The notes under the pieces: model-generated | Seen by the model: the letters and a program-made list of their open reading frames with translations, nothing else | Databases searched by the model: none | What the model was told of the DNA's origin: nothing | Translations under genes and position numbers: made by a program | Source of the DNA: Lutjanus erythropterus | Lineage: Eukaryota; Chordata; Actinopteri; Lutjaniformes; Lutjanidae | NCBI GenBank assembly: GCA_020091685.1 | Contig: CM034601.1 | Location: forward strand, 3,534,920 to 3,598,919 | Length of the DNA stretch: 64,000 bases | Direction: 5' to 3' | In this document: positions 33,652 through 46,200 of the stretch, one piece after another | How the letters are laid out: each line of letters opens with the position of its first letter | Numbering within the stretch: position 1 is the stretch's first letter

Positions 33652-35128
33652 CTCATGTATGTTATGCAAGTTAACTTACATAATTTAATTAACCTACATC
33701 ACATCATCTTTTCGTAAACCTCACCAAACCACGCCTGTTGCACAATGTTAACCATGACTGACACTGAGGTCATCTGATGAAGGTCACCTTTCTCTGTTGT
33801 TTCCTGCATGTCCAAAACTCTTAACATGCAGAATACTAATGGCCTTAATTGAAACACAAAAACCTTAAACGCGCAGACGTGACACACATAATGTCCTTAA
33901 AAGTGGTTTGCTATTTATAAGTCATCCCATTAGATCACGTAACTTTTAATATTTGTTTTTTTTAATATTTTATTCAGAATTTTACCAAGATACAAAACAC
34001 AATAACAAAACAAAAACAGAGACTTTTAGTCCACCACCCCATCCAAACAAAAAGGGTTATACTGATATAATATATCAGTATACTGTATACTGTATATATT
34101 GCATTGTTCTTAATATATTGTACAAGCAGTGTAGGTATTACCCAATGCCACAAAAAATCCAGCAGAGTTCAGTAACCACAGGAAACCAGATTTGATCACC
34201 AGCAGTGACCGACAACAAATAAGCAAAAACACACATAAAGTCCATTGACTTGTAGCTGTTGAGCTGTAGCCAGTCTGAACAAGAACAGGGTACAGATTAC
34301 CTTCTTTAATCTGAAATAGAAAGGTAGAATATAAATCGGGCTGCTTCACCCTTGTGGCCTGTCGCAGCGCTGCAGCTAAAAGAATCCCCTCCGGCTCAGA
34401 AAGCATTTTCAATATAAAAGACTCTTCTGTGAAACTTCTGACAAGACACCTCCGACTGCAAATAAGGTCAATTATTACCGTCTGTATTATTAATTTATAA
34501 ATATTATTTAATTTGTAAAACTTGCAGGATGAGCAACTTTCACTGGAATGAATTTGACCTTTGAGTCAAGTTCTTCCGAGGCATGAATATGTGATGAGAA
34601 GTGGATACGGGACAAGCCAGGAGAATCTGTTGGACAAATTCAGATGTGACCTATTATTGAACTCAGTCAGCGCGCACATCGAGGACCACAACCCCTGATT
34701 AATTATCCAAGAGGAAAAGTAATCACATTATGAATTACAACAAGTGTAAAGAAGCAAAGATAAAACGTCTCACACTTGTCAAAAGGGAACAAAAACTTAT
34801 TAACCTCCTGGCTGCATGTTTCTCAACCATTATAATAGGCTGCATTAATTTCAGGCATTTAGCTGACCCATCCAATCCACGGCAACCTGCAGTGATTACA
34901 GCAGCAGCATATAGATTAAATTTATAAAGTGAAAAACTGTACAGACAAGCAGTGGAAGCAGGAAAAACGAAGCCATTATTATAAATTATTTATAAAGGTT
35001 TGAACTGATCTTTTTACAGGCAGGTAGATTTTTAAATACAACCTCAATTCCTCATTACATAAAAGGTAAATTAAACAGGACGCAATGATTTGCAAAAACT
35101 TTTCGACCTACATTCAATCAAATACAGT
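33652..35128. other. No gene identified
   Basis: AT-rich sequence with a short ATAT/TATACTG run at 34066-34098. Segment 34370-34520 shares words with the repeat at 14290-14400. No coding signal is seen. Confidence 0.5.
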
Positions 35129-35930
35129 CAGCGGTGGACAAGGTTCTCAGTATAGATAAAGTACAGATACTCCTGGTCAAATATTACTCAAGTACAAGTG
35201 AAAGTTGCTAAGTCAAAATTTTACTTCAGTTAAAATACTTGAGTACTTGCTTTTAAAAATACTTATTTATCCAAAAGTACAAATGACGAAGTACATTTTG
35301 CTTGTAGATAAAAATCATGTCATTTTCTGACGTAAATGTATTAAAATCACCACATAAAATTAGATTGAAGCCAAATGTAAGGAGTTCTCAAGTCTGTTAA
35401 ATAACTGAGATTTCTTTCTGTCTTCAGGGGCAGTATATACATTAATTATATGGTATTTTTCACCCTGATAAAAACAATCCAACATTAAAAGCCTACCTGG
35501 AATTATTTCTCCTTTTCTAATTATAGTAACATCTTGAGATTTAATTTAGTCTTTCTCCTGATGATTGAGTTACTGAGTTTTGTTTGAATGAAAGAGAAGG
35601 AGAGAGGAGAAGAGAGGGAGAACTCGCTTGTTCTTGTTACAGAGCGCACCTGGATGATGTATTTCTGCTTTTACATCAATCCCAGTTGAGAGCGGGTGCT
35701 GTGATTGGTTTCCTTCTGAGAGGAACACGGCGTGTGGCCAATTGCATTTTAGAAAAGAAAAAACAGCAACAGCTGACTTCAAAGCTGTGCTTCACCTAAA
35801 AGTAACAACAACCTTCCTAGAAGTGTCAGAAGTACAATATTTCTGAAAGTTGAGTGAAAGTTTCCAAAAAACAAATACTAAAGTAAAGTATAGTACTCAA
35901 GTAAATGTACTTCGTTACTGTCCTCCACTG
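35129..35930. mobile_element. hAT-type nonautonomous transposon, complete ends
   Basis: CAGCGGTGGACA opens and TGTCCTCCACTG closes the element. The next 8 bases on each side, AATACAGT and AACACAGT, match at 7 of 8 positions, as expected for an aged hAT target duplication. Sub-terminal AAAGTACAGATACTC, ACTTGAGTACTTGCTTTT and GTACTCAAGTAAATGTACTT words are typical of this teleost family. No transposase ORF is present. Confidence 0.85.
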
Positions 35931-35938
35931 AACACAGT

Positions 35939-37530
35939 GCATAGACAAGATAAATAATGCTTAAACACAATATCCCAACTTTTGTAGAATTAAGTTTATA
36001 CATCTTGTAAGAAGTTGAACAAATAATAAAGCAGGTTGTAGATGTGATTCCTGTCCACATGACAGATTTGTGATGATGGACCAAACGGTGAGCAGGGGGG
36101 TTGGAGAGGTTAAAGTCCTTGATGCTGATTGGCAATTACTGCACTATTAGAGGCAATTTACTCCCACACATTGTCGTGACTTATACCTGTTGAGGGGAAC
36201 AAATCTCAGGAAAAAGCAATGCAACAACTTCTTTCTTTATTTTTCTTAACATAATAAAGCACTTCAACTGTAACCAATTGGAACTTTTCCATCATTTTCA
36301 GTTATTTTTCCTCAAAATGTGTAAAAAAAAAAAAAAAGGTATCTACTGTCATGTGTTGAAGGGAGAGCTGACTGAACGTACATGTATGTTTTGACTTAAA
36401 CCCACTTGGGATTTAAAGACCTTTTCAGGGGCACATTTTGAACCGGCGGCATTGAAGTTCTGTTTTCTGAAGATCTGAAGACTTTTGAGCTGCGTTCTCT
36501 CTGTAAACAATAAAATGCCACCAGCTAATGCTGCCATTTCATCTTTAAATACAAACAGAAGTGAGCAGGACTCTGCTTAAAGCCTGCAGTCACCTGGGGA
36601 AAAGCCATGCAAACAGAAATACAATTAATGACACAACAACAATAACAACAACAAAAAAAAAGTCCTTTAGAGTTTAGCTTCAGGCCAGAATGCGGCTGCG
36701 AAGAAGCAGGTGACCTGAACTGACCCCGACAGACCGGGACGAACCAGGAGCGGCCATTCCACAGTTAAAATGGAAAGAGTATGACGGTGATCCCGATGCC
36801 TGCCTATTGTCACCGTGAAGTGAAAGGGGAACGAAATAAGTCACTTAACACAGGCGATGACCTCAGAGAGCCACAGCTGCTGTGAAACGTCAGCGTCCGC
36901 GTCAGATTACATTCCTCCTCCAACGCTGAGAGATGAAGTGATAACAGAACGGACTGGAGGCACCACTGCCATGTCAGTCGCAAACTTTAACTTTGTGGAA
37001 AGACTGTCATGATCAAATTCTAATAAAACAAGTCAGAAAAATCAAAGTTTGGTCATAAATAAGCGGTCGACATATTCAATCAGTGATGAGACTGTATTAA
37101 GTTCCTCCTGGCCTTTTGTGAGGAGGGGTTATAAGTTCAGACAAGTTCTTCTTCAGTGTCCATGACCTGCTCATAAGTCTCTCTGTCATCCTTATGCTCG
37201 TCATTCTTGACATTTGAGAACATTCTCCCTCACGACTGCTGACAGACGGTGTCAAATAGTGTTAGTGTGTTTTCAGAGGCTCAGTCAGGTCTGATGACAG
37301 ATCTGAAGTGTATCACTTAATCAGAAGGTCGACCAAATCAGAGGGATGCTGAGTGTGTTTTCAACCCAGTATCACAGCGGTTTGTGAGATAGTCGTGGAA
37401 TTGAATCTGTAGATTTGTGAAATGGACACAAATTACCCATTTTCTCATGAAAATCAGCATAATCTTCAAACAAATAAGGATAGAGAAATTCACAAGGAAG
37501 GAGGCTGAGGTATAATAATAATAATAATAT
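35939..37530. other. No gene identified
   Basis: Unannotated sequence with short A-runs at 36320 and 36650 and an ATA triplet run at 37512-37530. I see nothing that suggests an exon. Confidence 0.5.
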
Positions 37531-37539
37531 TGATTGTTT

Positions 37540-37680
37540 TAAGCCAAATCGCAACCTTTTCCTAAACTTATCCAAGCAGTTTTGGTGCCTAAACCCAACC
37601 ACACTGCAACCGTCACCTGAGATGTTTCCCAGAAGCTTTATTTTAAAAAGCGTAACTGGATGTTGCATAGTTATCATTGC
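37540..37680. repeat. Interspersed repeat, CCTAAACCCAACCA type
   Basis: CCTTTTCCTAAACTTATCCA then GTGCCTAAACCCAACCACAC resembles related words at 43025-43080, 62745-62790 and, inverted, 55690-55790. The recurrence marks a dispersed family. Confidence 0.45.
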
Positions 37681-37918
37681 TATGCATGAGAATGACTGGA
37701 AAAAAATTTAAAATTCGCATCCATCTAAACAAATCTCAAGTTATATTTATATCACCCAAATCTCAATTTGTCTATCTGTTAAACTTCTTAAACATTTCAC
37801 AAACTGCTGTAAGACTGTCTTTTTTTATTTACAACAGTCTGATTCTGGATCTTGCTTGCATCTCTAGCAAGGTAAGGCAGTTTTATTTTATCTATGTATC
37901 ACATTTCACAACTTATAA

Positions 37919-38011
37919 GGGATAATGTACAGTCAGCAGGTCATTATTGTGAAATAAACCCAGAGAGGATGATGCAGGACCCCGACATGAGTCTGTTATC
38001 GGACCTGTATC
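37919..38011. mobile_element. Second copy of the short hairpin MITE
   Basis: GGATAATGTACAGTCAGCAG, then TCATTATTGTGAAATAAACC matches 10423-10470. The right arm survives only as a degenerate TTATCGGACC stretch. Confidence 0.55.
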
Positions 38012-38345
38012 CATAGATAAGATAAGATAAGATAAGATATTCCTTTATTAGTCCCACAGTGGGGAAATTTTCAGTGCTACAGCAGCAAAGTGGATAGCAA
38101 AAATAGTAAAATCAACAGCAAAAAGAGACAATAAATAGCAGCAAGCAATATAAACAGGGAGATATAACTGGGAAAATATATAACAGGAAATGGTAACAGC
38201 AAATATACATTATTTACAAATTTACACCATGGCACAGGGGGGTTATGGATATTGCACATTGAGTTAGGAATTTTGGTACAGATATTGCACACTGGATGAT
38301 AATACACCTGGTTGGAGTATTGATATTGCACATATAGCAACAGTC
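38012..38345 (-). mobile_element. 3' end of a non-LTR retrotransposon (minus orientation)
   Basis: On the minus strand the segment ends with AATTTCCCCACTGTGGGACT, then AATAAAGGAATATCTTATCT and tandem TTATC units. This is a common teleost LINE tail, with the pentamer repeat acting as the 3' tail. The upstream part is a run of TATTGCAC words. No ORF remains. Confidence 0.7.
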
Positions 38346-39259
38346 TGTTCTACATAACAACGGTCTGCTTTACAGAAATAACCTTAGAATGCTGTAACTG
38401 ACCAATCAGAATCGATCAATAGCTTTACCTGCACCTGCAACACTAAACAACATGCAGAACAATTTAAAACTTTACCCTTTTATCTTTAGCTGTGTCACAT
38501 TTTTCATCTGGACATTTTTGTTTTAGTTGATTCATTTGCTTTAAGTTTTAAACAGTTTTTATTTATTATTAAGGTTTTTATTTATTCTCATGGTTTTATT
38601 GTGGCTTTTGATTTTTATTGCCCCTTGTATGTACATTTTTTTATTGGTGTTTCTTTGTGTCTAGGAGCTTTTATTTTAATTTTTACCGCACTACATCGTA
38701 AATGAGGTCTCTGCCTCAACGTATGTCTGAGTAAAAAAAAGTTTGTATGAAAGAATATAGGAAAAAAAATTCCACATTGAGTCAACTGATGCTAGCCAGT
38801 TACATATAATAACATATTAATGGTCTGCTTTGAAATCAGCCATACATCCAAATAATCATATTAAATTTTTATTCTTACAAATAGGTTTCCCAAATATAAA
38901 CTGGTTCCTTTTACACATATGGGCTACATGCTCACTTTGCATGTGTGGTAATCATTCTGTGGTTATGTTTATAAAATTTGGGGTTAGGTTCAGCCAGTTT
39001 AGGGTATTAAACATGAAAGCACTTTTAATCTTTATTCCCCTCTTGAAAAGGCTGGTTTCTGACTTTTGTGGTTATTAATTGTTTTTGTCTTTATTCATGT
39101 TCTACTTTGGTCCTTTTATTCAAATGAAACCCTTTGGGCTGCATCTTTGCAATATTACTTTTCAGAATTATTTTGTTATTGGTTGTCTAATATGCTGTAA
39201 TATGATTTCAGACTCCTTATGAAATTTCATGAGACCAGGCTGCACACACACACACTCTT

Positions 39260-39269
<10 letters not shown>
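38346..39269. other. No gene identified
   Basis: AT- and T-rich sequence (38500-39180) without recognisable element ends or coding signal. Confidence 0.5.

Positions 39270-39314
<45 letters not shown>
39270..39314. repeat. CA microsatellite, longest in the window
   Basis: About 22 uninterrupted CA units, preceded by a short CT run and another CA block at 39242-39255. Confidence 0.95.
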
Positions 39315-39316
<2 letters not shown>

Positions 39317-40654
39317 GAGTATGACTTGGCTCGTCTTCAGCTGGCAGGTATAGCTGCATTAGCTCATACGTAGGTACAGTATAATCATTCCTGCATGCTG
39401 TTGCCCTCCGTTGCTAACAACACTGTCTGTCCTGAGCCCTCGTGCCAGCGGAAAGATGGCTTTACTAAGTTCGGATAAACACTCTCGGGTTACCGTGAAG
39501 CAAACTGGAGGAACTACAGGGGTATTTCGTAGAACCAGATATGACAACACAGCCCAGCAGCGTGCCGCCGGGCAGAAAACCAGCTGTCACCGAGCCAAAC
39601 TAAACCACACGGAGAGGAGTCTTTTTTTCCCCAACTTTTATTTCTTTATTTCCTTTAATCTTGGAGCACTTCACCTGTCGTGTTCTCCATCCAAAATTTA
39701 CTTCTCAGTTCACCTGCCAGTGGCTACTACGAATTTAACCTGCCAGAAAGTTGCCATATTAAATGATATCGAGTTTCTCTCCCTGTAATCAGTTCTGCTT
39801 TGTGCGCTGAATCATTCTGGCCACCCACAGTTCCGTGAAACAAGATGTCTTACAAAGCAAATACAGTATGTGTCCTGTAGTGAGGAAGTGAGAGAAATAT
39901 CTGAACTCCTCAGGAGAGGATTACATAGTGTGGGCTGCAAGCTCAATGAGTCATTTTGTTTGAATTTAGGTGTTGTCAGTAGGAAATGACCAAAACTGCT
40001 CTGCTGACAATTCCACTGGCCTTTCACCATCATTTTATTCAGGCTGTAAAGCAGATGACTGAAAAGTTATATAATTGCCGTGACATCAAAACGTTCCTAA
40101 TCCGGGGTGGTCAATTTGTTTGACTCTCAGTGGCGTATTACATCCAGCTATGGCAGCTATGGTGGAAGAAATCTGAGAATGTCAAATTTCCAGTAGCTTA
40201 TCCGACTAAATTGACTTCCGAATTCATGCGAGCAATAAAACAGGCCGTGCAGAATCAGGTTTCTCTCTACATAACCTCCTTCTAATAGGAGTTAACATTA
40301 TCTGAATTGTTTTATTCCTACCTATCAAACAAGTTATAGTATTGTAGTCAACAGTAGTTTAAAAAAAAGTAGTTTTAATGCCTAACCAAACTGCAACGAT
40401 TGAACAACTTAACTCAACGAAAAAAAGTCACCATGACCACGAAGGTTACCTAACTATTGTTACCATGTCCAAAAACAAAAAAACAAAAAACAGTGCTCCA
40501 CTGCTACAATTTACGGATTTAGTCTGTTACAACCATGCTGGAAAAACCAGCATCATTCCCAGGCTGGTCACTGCTGTTTTTTTTTCAGTGATTCAGTATA
40601 ATCAGATTAATTTTCCTTTGACCATCTTAATGGGACTAAAGTTACCTTAGCTAA

Positions 40655-41290
40655 ACATAAGCCTGCTACCAGAATGTTTGCACATTTCTTTTGGTTAATT
40701 GCAGATAACGGAGAATAAATTTACGACACAGGCAACAACTTTATTTTCTTCTGGCCATCATACAGAACTTAAGTTGTGTTAGCTAACATTAGCTAAACAT
40801 GTGTAGCCTGCTACCTGAATGTTTTGTACTTTTCTCTTGGCTAATTGCAAACACAGGTCAGGAAATTTACTAAATAACCAAGAGTTTAATTGTCTTTTGG
40901 CCAACTTATGGAACTAATGTTATGTTAGCAAACATTAGCTGCAAAGGTAAATGCAACAAGCCTGCTACCTGAATGTTTTGTACATTTAGCTAATTGCAGA
41001 CATTGGAAAGGACATTTACTAAATAACCACAAGCTTCATTTTCTTTTGACTAACTTATGGAAATAAAGTTATGTTGACTAACTTTAGCTACATTAGCTAA
41101 ACACAAGAAGCCTGCTGCCTGAATGTTTTACACCCTTCTCGTGGCTAATTGCACACATTGAGCAGTACATTCCTACCAAATAGGCAAGAGTTTTCTTTTC
41201 TTCTGACTACCTTGCAGAACTTAAGTTTTGTTAGCAAACATAAGGTACAGTAGCTAAACACAAGAAGTCTTAGTCAAGCCATCTCTTAAA
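40655..41290. repeat. Degenerate minisatellite, unit about 150 bp
   Basis: The marker GCCTGCTACCTGAATGTTTT recurs at 40661, 40806, 40960 and 41110 (spacings 145, 154 and 150). Each unit also carries TGGCTAATTGCA, a stretch with TTTACTAAATAACCA and a TTAGCTAAACA-type end. Four to five units diverge visibly. Confidence 0.85.
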
Positions 41291-41543
41291 TTTTTAGACA
41301 CTGGACAGTAGGCCTACATTTACCAAATAACAAAGACCAATAATGGATTATTTTAGCTATCAGTAGCTACAGTAGCTAAGCATAAGAGGCCTACTACATT
41401 GTTAACAGCTATTTAAGATTCAAATTAAAGATCTGTTAAACTAATGAATCTGAATCTCACAACCCAAACACGCTGTTACACAAATAAGTAGATACTAGCA
41501 AGTCAACAGAAATTTCTTGGTTCATGCAGGTTTGACTCATGCT

Positions 41544-41567
41544 AACACACACACACACACACACACA
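41544..41567. repeat. CA microsatellite
   Basis: Twelve CA units. Confidence 0.9.
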
Positions 41568-44500
41568 AAACACATTTTCTGAGATTTTCCTTATATCTTA
41601 CAACTCTCAAAACAAATGAGAAAGACTTGCCTATTCCACAGACATTTTATTAATCAGGTGTAATGACCAATGAAACACCTACAGATCAAACCAGTTGTTT
41701 ATTCACATAAAACATTTTCAACTGTATAAAAGGCCTCACAGTGAGCATCAGGGTTTGGTGTCAGAATCAAGGAGCAAAGGTTTCTTTCTATAAAACAACA
41801 GGAGCAGGAAATGGACGAGAATTCACTGCAGTTAAGAACAGAGACAAACTCTTTGTCTTGACTGGGAAAACTTACAGTCTCTTGTTCTTGCTGTGCAGTG
41901 CAACAAGGTCAAGTGCCAGTTCCGCAGAGGAATTTGAAAGGCCTTCTGGGAAGTGAAGGAAATCACAAAATGCAGATTGCAAGGCGCGCTATAACACAGC
42001 ATCCCAAAAGAACTCAACCAGGAAACCCAGGATGTCATTTAACAACATTTAACATACAAAATAATATTGGTATTGTGTTGCACAAAAAGATCAAGGATGT
42101 GAAATTTCTGCTACATGGATTTGGAAATGTGAAATATTTTTCTTAGAAAAGTCTTTGAGGGTTTTGGAAGTGTTGTTAAATGACCTTGTGGCTTTTTCTC
42201 CAGGTCAAAGAAACAGCCGCTCACCTCTGTGTTCATACACGAGAGGCACAAACTGAGTCTGTGTCAGAAAGCAACATGATGTGTAAAATGTAGTGCAGTA
42301 TCAATACTACTCGTTATTGTTATGATTTTAATCTTTCATATTAAAAACGTCCCTGTTTATGTAACTTTACTGCAGCATCTTCAGCAGAGTTGGTCCAGAC
42401 TGTGAACAGCTAGTGTCGGCTAGCTCACTGCTACAAGTCTGGCTAAAAAAGGCCTAAAACTGGAGGTTTCCCAGTTGTGTTTCAGAGCTGCAGAGCTGGA
42501 AGCTGTGTGTAGAGTAACAAATTTGATCAGATAATCGGTTGCGTTTTCTCTTGAGATTTTTTTCTGCCACGGTGAAAAAAAATCACAAGGACTTGTTGCT
42601 GCTAACAAGCTTGAGTTCAGTCAAGTGAATACCTCAGCTACAGCAATAAATGTGACGTTATAAAACTGAAACACTGGTTACTTTTAGGTGGCTGGAGGAA
42701 CATTGTAAATGCAGTTTTTTTTGGGATCAGAGCTGCCACACAGTCAGAAACACAGGAAAATAGATAAAGACATCTAATTCATTTTTCATTGGCTCAACTG
42801 GACGACTGCATGAAGCCAAAGTTCCAGAGTTTATGTGACCCGGAGAACCGTTAATGTCAAGTCCTGGTCGGTACACGCAGCTTATAACAACCCGTTTATT
42901 AGGCAGCGACCTCTAATGGCCGTAGTAATCATTACAGGAGCAACAGTTCCAGTTACGGCACGTGAGTTACATCACTCCTGACATATGACATAACGTAACA
43001 TTCTTACAGCACAAACCACAAACTTTTCCTGAACCTAACCAAGTAAGTTTAGCTCGCCAAGCTCCAACCAAACCGCTGCCATTTCACGACAATAACATCA
43101 AGTGATTCCACGTGACTTACGTAACGTACTTAAGGTCTGTTATGTGGCCTGTTTGGGGCACTCTCCACCAGTCATATATGTAGTTTTTGTAGTCATTGGC
43201 GATCGATCTGTTCTGCCGTTTAGGTACGAGGACCGTCCAAAACTCAAGGATACTGATGATAAAAACAAAACAAACAAGCAAAAAAAAAAGTGTTGACATG
43301 ACAATGACAGACCACTGAATCAACTAATTGTTTAATTGCTAAAATAAAACTTAATTTTTTTACCTTAACCTAAATATATTTTACTGAAACCTGTTGAAGA
43401 AAAATGTGATGGCATGTATCCCTCAGAATAGACAAACATTGATGAGTTGAACTCTGTAGTTCACTCAGCTCATTATGAGCTGTTCAGTCAGTTGATAATA
43501 AATATGAAAAATGAAGCCAAAACATTCTTATTGCAGCGCAATTAAACCATGATGACAGCCTTGCTCGTCATGACCGCCTTCGCACATTCACTGACTGACA
43601 AAAACACAACATGGTGAGGAGGTTATAAATGACTTCTATACATGTTATATAACAGGAGAGCAAATGTGAGGTCCACAGATGTTAATGCTGAAAGCAAAAT
43701 GACAAAAATAAAACTGAAAAAACACAGCTATCAGGGCACAGATTTCAGAATAAAGGCATCCATTTTTTAATAATTTACATATGATTTTCATACAGGAGTG
43801 CATTACCGCTCAGACAGGTACAGATTTTAAAGTTTTCGGACCCAAACTCACACTGCAAAGTTTGAATATTTACTAAAGTTTCTTCAGCAGGTGATCTGTT
43901 CCCTCCAACAGATCACATTTTAAAAGTAACCCACACACATTCAGAGTGATTCCTACGCTCATCCTGCCTGAGAAAAAAGCTTTTATTCCACCAGGGTTCA
44001 AAAACTGCGCTCGTGATGTTTTCAGGCCCACGGCCTTCAAGCAACAAAGGACCCTCTCAGCGGATACACGAGTGCTTCAGATTCCTTTTCTGCCTTTTAC
44101 GCTTTGATTAAAACCGCTGCTACATATTTACACCAAAATCTGTTGAAAACTAGCATCACTGTGGCATCTTATGCACCTTATAATGTGAAGTCTTTGTGCA
44201 GTTAATTCAGCAACTACCAGAAGAGACTTTTATAAAGCAGCCCAGGAGCCATATTCCATCTAATCAAGGCTCAATCAGGTCTTAATTAAATACCACTCGT
44301 TAAGCTAATTAACCAATCATCTCCTTAATGAATGTCATCAAGCACCAATTGTCAATTGTCATCAGAAAGAAAACAGGCTAAGATTCTCATTATCTCCCCG
44401 TCTGTCATATAACACAACATATGAGCTGTGATACTCACTTGTGATCAACATGCTGCTGAGCTCTGAAGTCTTGGATGAAGGAAACTTTAACAAACTTCCA

Positions 44501-46121
44501 TGTTAACGGATGCAGAATCAGACACAAAGAGAGAGATTTAAAGAATTAAATCCAAATGGGAAAAGTCATATATCCAGTGTTGAAATGGAGGAGTAAAGTC
44601 CAGTTGTACTGGTCATGTTGGGCATCATGTTAATGAAGTCATTGTTGAAGATTTCCCCTTTCCCCTACCACTCCCCTTCCTCTGGCCCGGACCGGACCAT
44701 CTGAACACCACAGGGAGGGGGGGGGGGGCATCCTAAAAATAACCCACTTGAGACACATGAGCGCCTGCCTGAGGAGTTACTTTGAGTCTGGATGAGACGT
44801 GGGAGAAGTCATGGACAGGACAGGCAAATTTGGGAGATAAAATCTGTAAAAAGTGGAACGTTGTTGAATCTCCCTGGGAGGAAATGACGGATTCCAGAGT
44901 GAGCCGGTTTGCCACTTGGTGCAGGAGTGACTGCAGATTTCCGTAGGGCAGGAGCTGGCTTTGAGGCTGGCAATTTTTTTTTTTTAACATTTTCTTCTTT
45001 AAAAACCATAATTTAAAGGGATTGTACAGATTATTTGAAGTGAGGCAGCAGGAGCACAAACACTGCAGATAAGCAATGAACTGCTGGGAACAGGGTCAGC
45101 ATTAAACTTAAAGTAATAATTTTTAACATTTCCATATTAAAATGTCTCAAAACACTTCCATAATGCATTCAAGGTAACTGTGCTTTTCCTGCTAATTGCT
45201 CATCAGTCCCTCCAGGAAGTTGCATTGTTGTGATCACAACAGTTAACCCAAATTCAGCCAATGCCTGTGAATTCTGCACCACCTTGCAATTTTGTCTTAA
45301 CGCCACAAAATCCACCAGTGATTGAAGTTTCCAGCAAATTCTAGCAATCATAGCAGTCCCTCCCACACTAAACTCATACATGTATCTCTCAATGAACTAA
45401 CTCAATATTTTTTATTATTTACTATTTTCTTGTATTTCTTTCTTTTTATTTTGTCACGGGTGCTTATCAACACTCTGTGCACTTATACTTTTTAGATTTT
45501 TGTGCTGGTTTCAAGCTTGTGCTCCAAAAAGATTTTGCTTCTTTGTGGATGTGGATTCTGTGTATATTTTCACTCACACATAGTTTGGTTTCATTCTCCC
45601 TTTGCCTTTGATTTTTAGGTTGCATCAATCCCCCAAATGTCTGCAATATCACAGGACTCGCTAGTGAGTCTGAACTAACCATTTAAAACACTAAACTCAC
45701 ACAATCACACAATCAAACTAAAAGACTGAGACACTGGTAGACCAACAACCCAACAACTGTGAGATAAAATTACTGAGTTTCCTCAAAAAAGTGTGGTTGC
45801 TTCTTTGAAGCAGGGTTGGGTATTGTTTTTTATTTTTTATTTTTGGTGCTAAAACAACTTTTCAAACAGCACCGGCGCCTAAATGGTGCCTATGAACTGA
45901 TACTTTTTCAAAAAGAGGCACAAAATGAGGACAGACAACATTAAAAAACATCTTTTTTTTTATTGCTCTGGCAAATTTGAACTTGAAGTTGAACAATATG
46001 TTAGTAATATTTTGTTGTACGTCTCGCCTGGAATTCTTTTGAGAGAAATAAAGCCACACTTTAAATGTTTAAAATAGCAACTTGCTAACGGTAAGGTGCC
46101 TGCTGCCACAGCCATGTAGAG
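41568..46121. other. No gene identified
   Basis: The stretch includes a CCTAACCAAGTAAGTTTA-type repeat at 42900-43130 and a G homopolymer run near 44716-44728. ORFs on both strands are short and without family features. I see no exon. Confidence 0.5.
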
Positions 46122-46200
46122 CAGTGGGTCTCAACGTTTTTTGGGCCACTGCCTGCCTATCCATTAGTTCCAGGTCTCATACCAGACCCCATCAAATACA
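46122..46200 (+). mobile_element. hAT-type end fragment
   Basis: CAGTGGGTCTCAACGTTTTT then GGGCCACTGCCTG resembles the CAGTGGTTCTCAACCTTTTT terminus of hAT-derived elements. The right end was not located. Confidence 0.5.

Noticed and set aside
40655..41290. CRISPR array
   Set aside because: The periodic units are 150 bp, diverged throughout and without short identical repeats and unique spacers; the genome is vertebrate.
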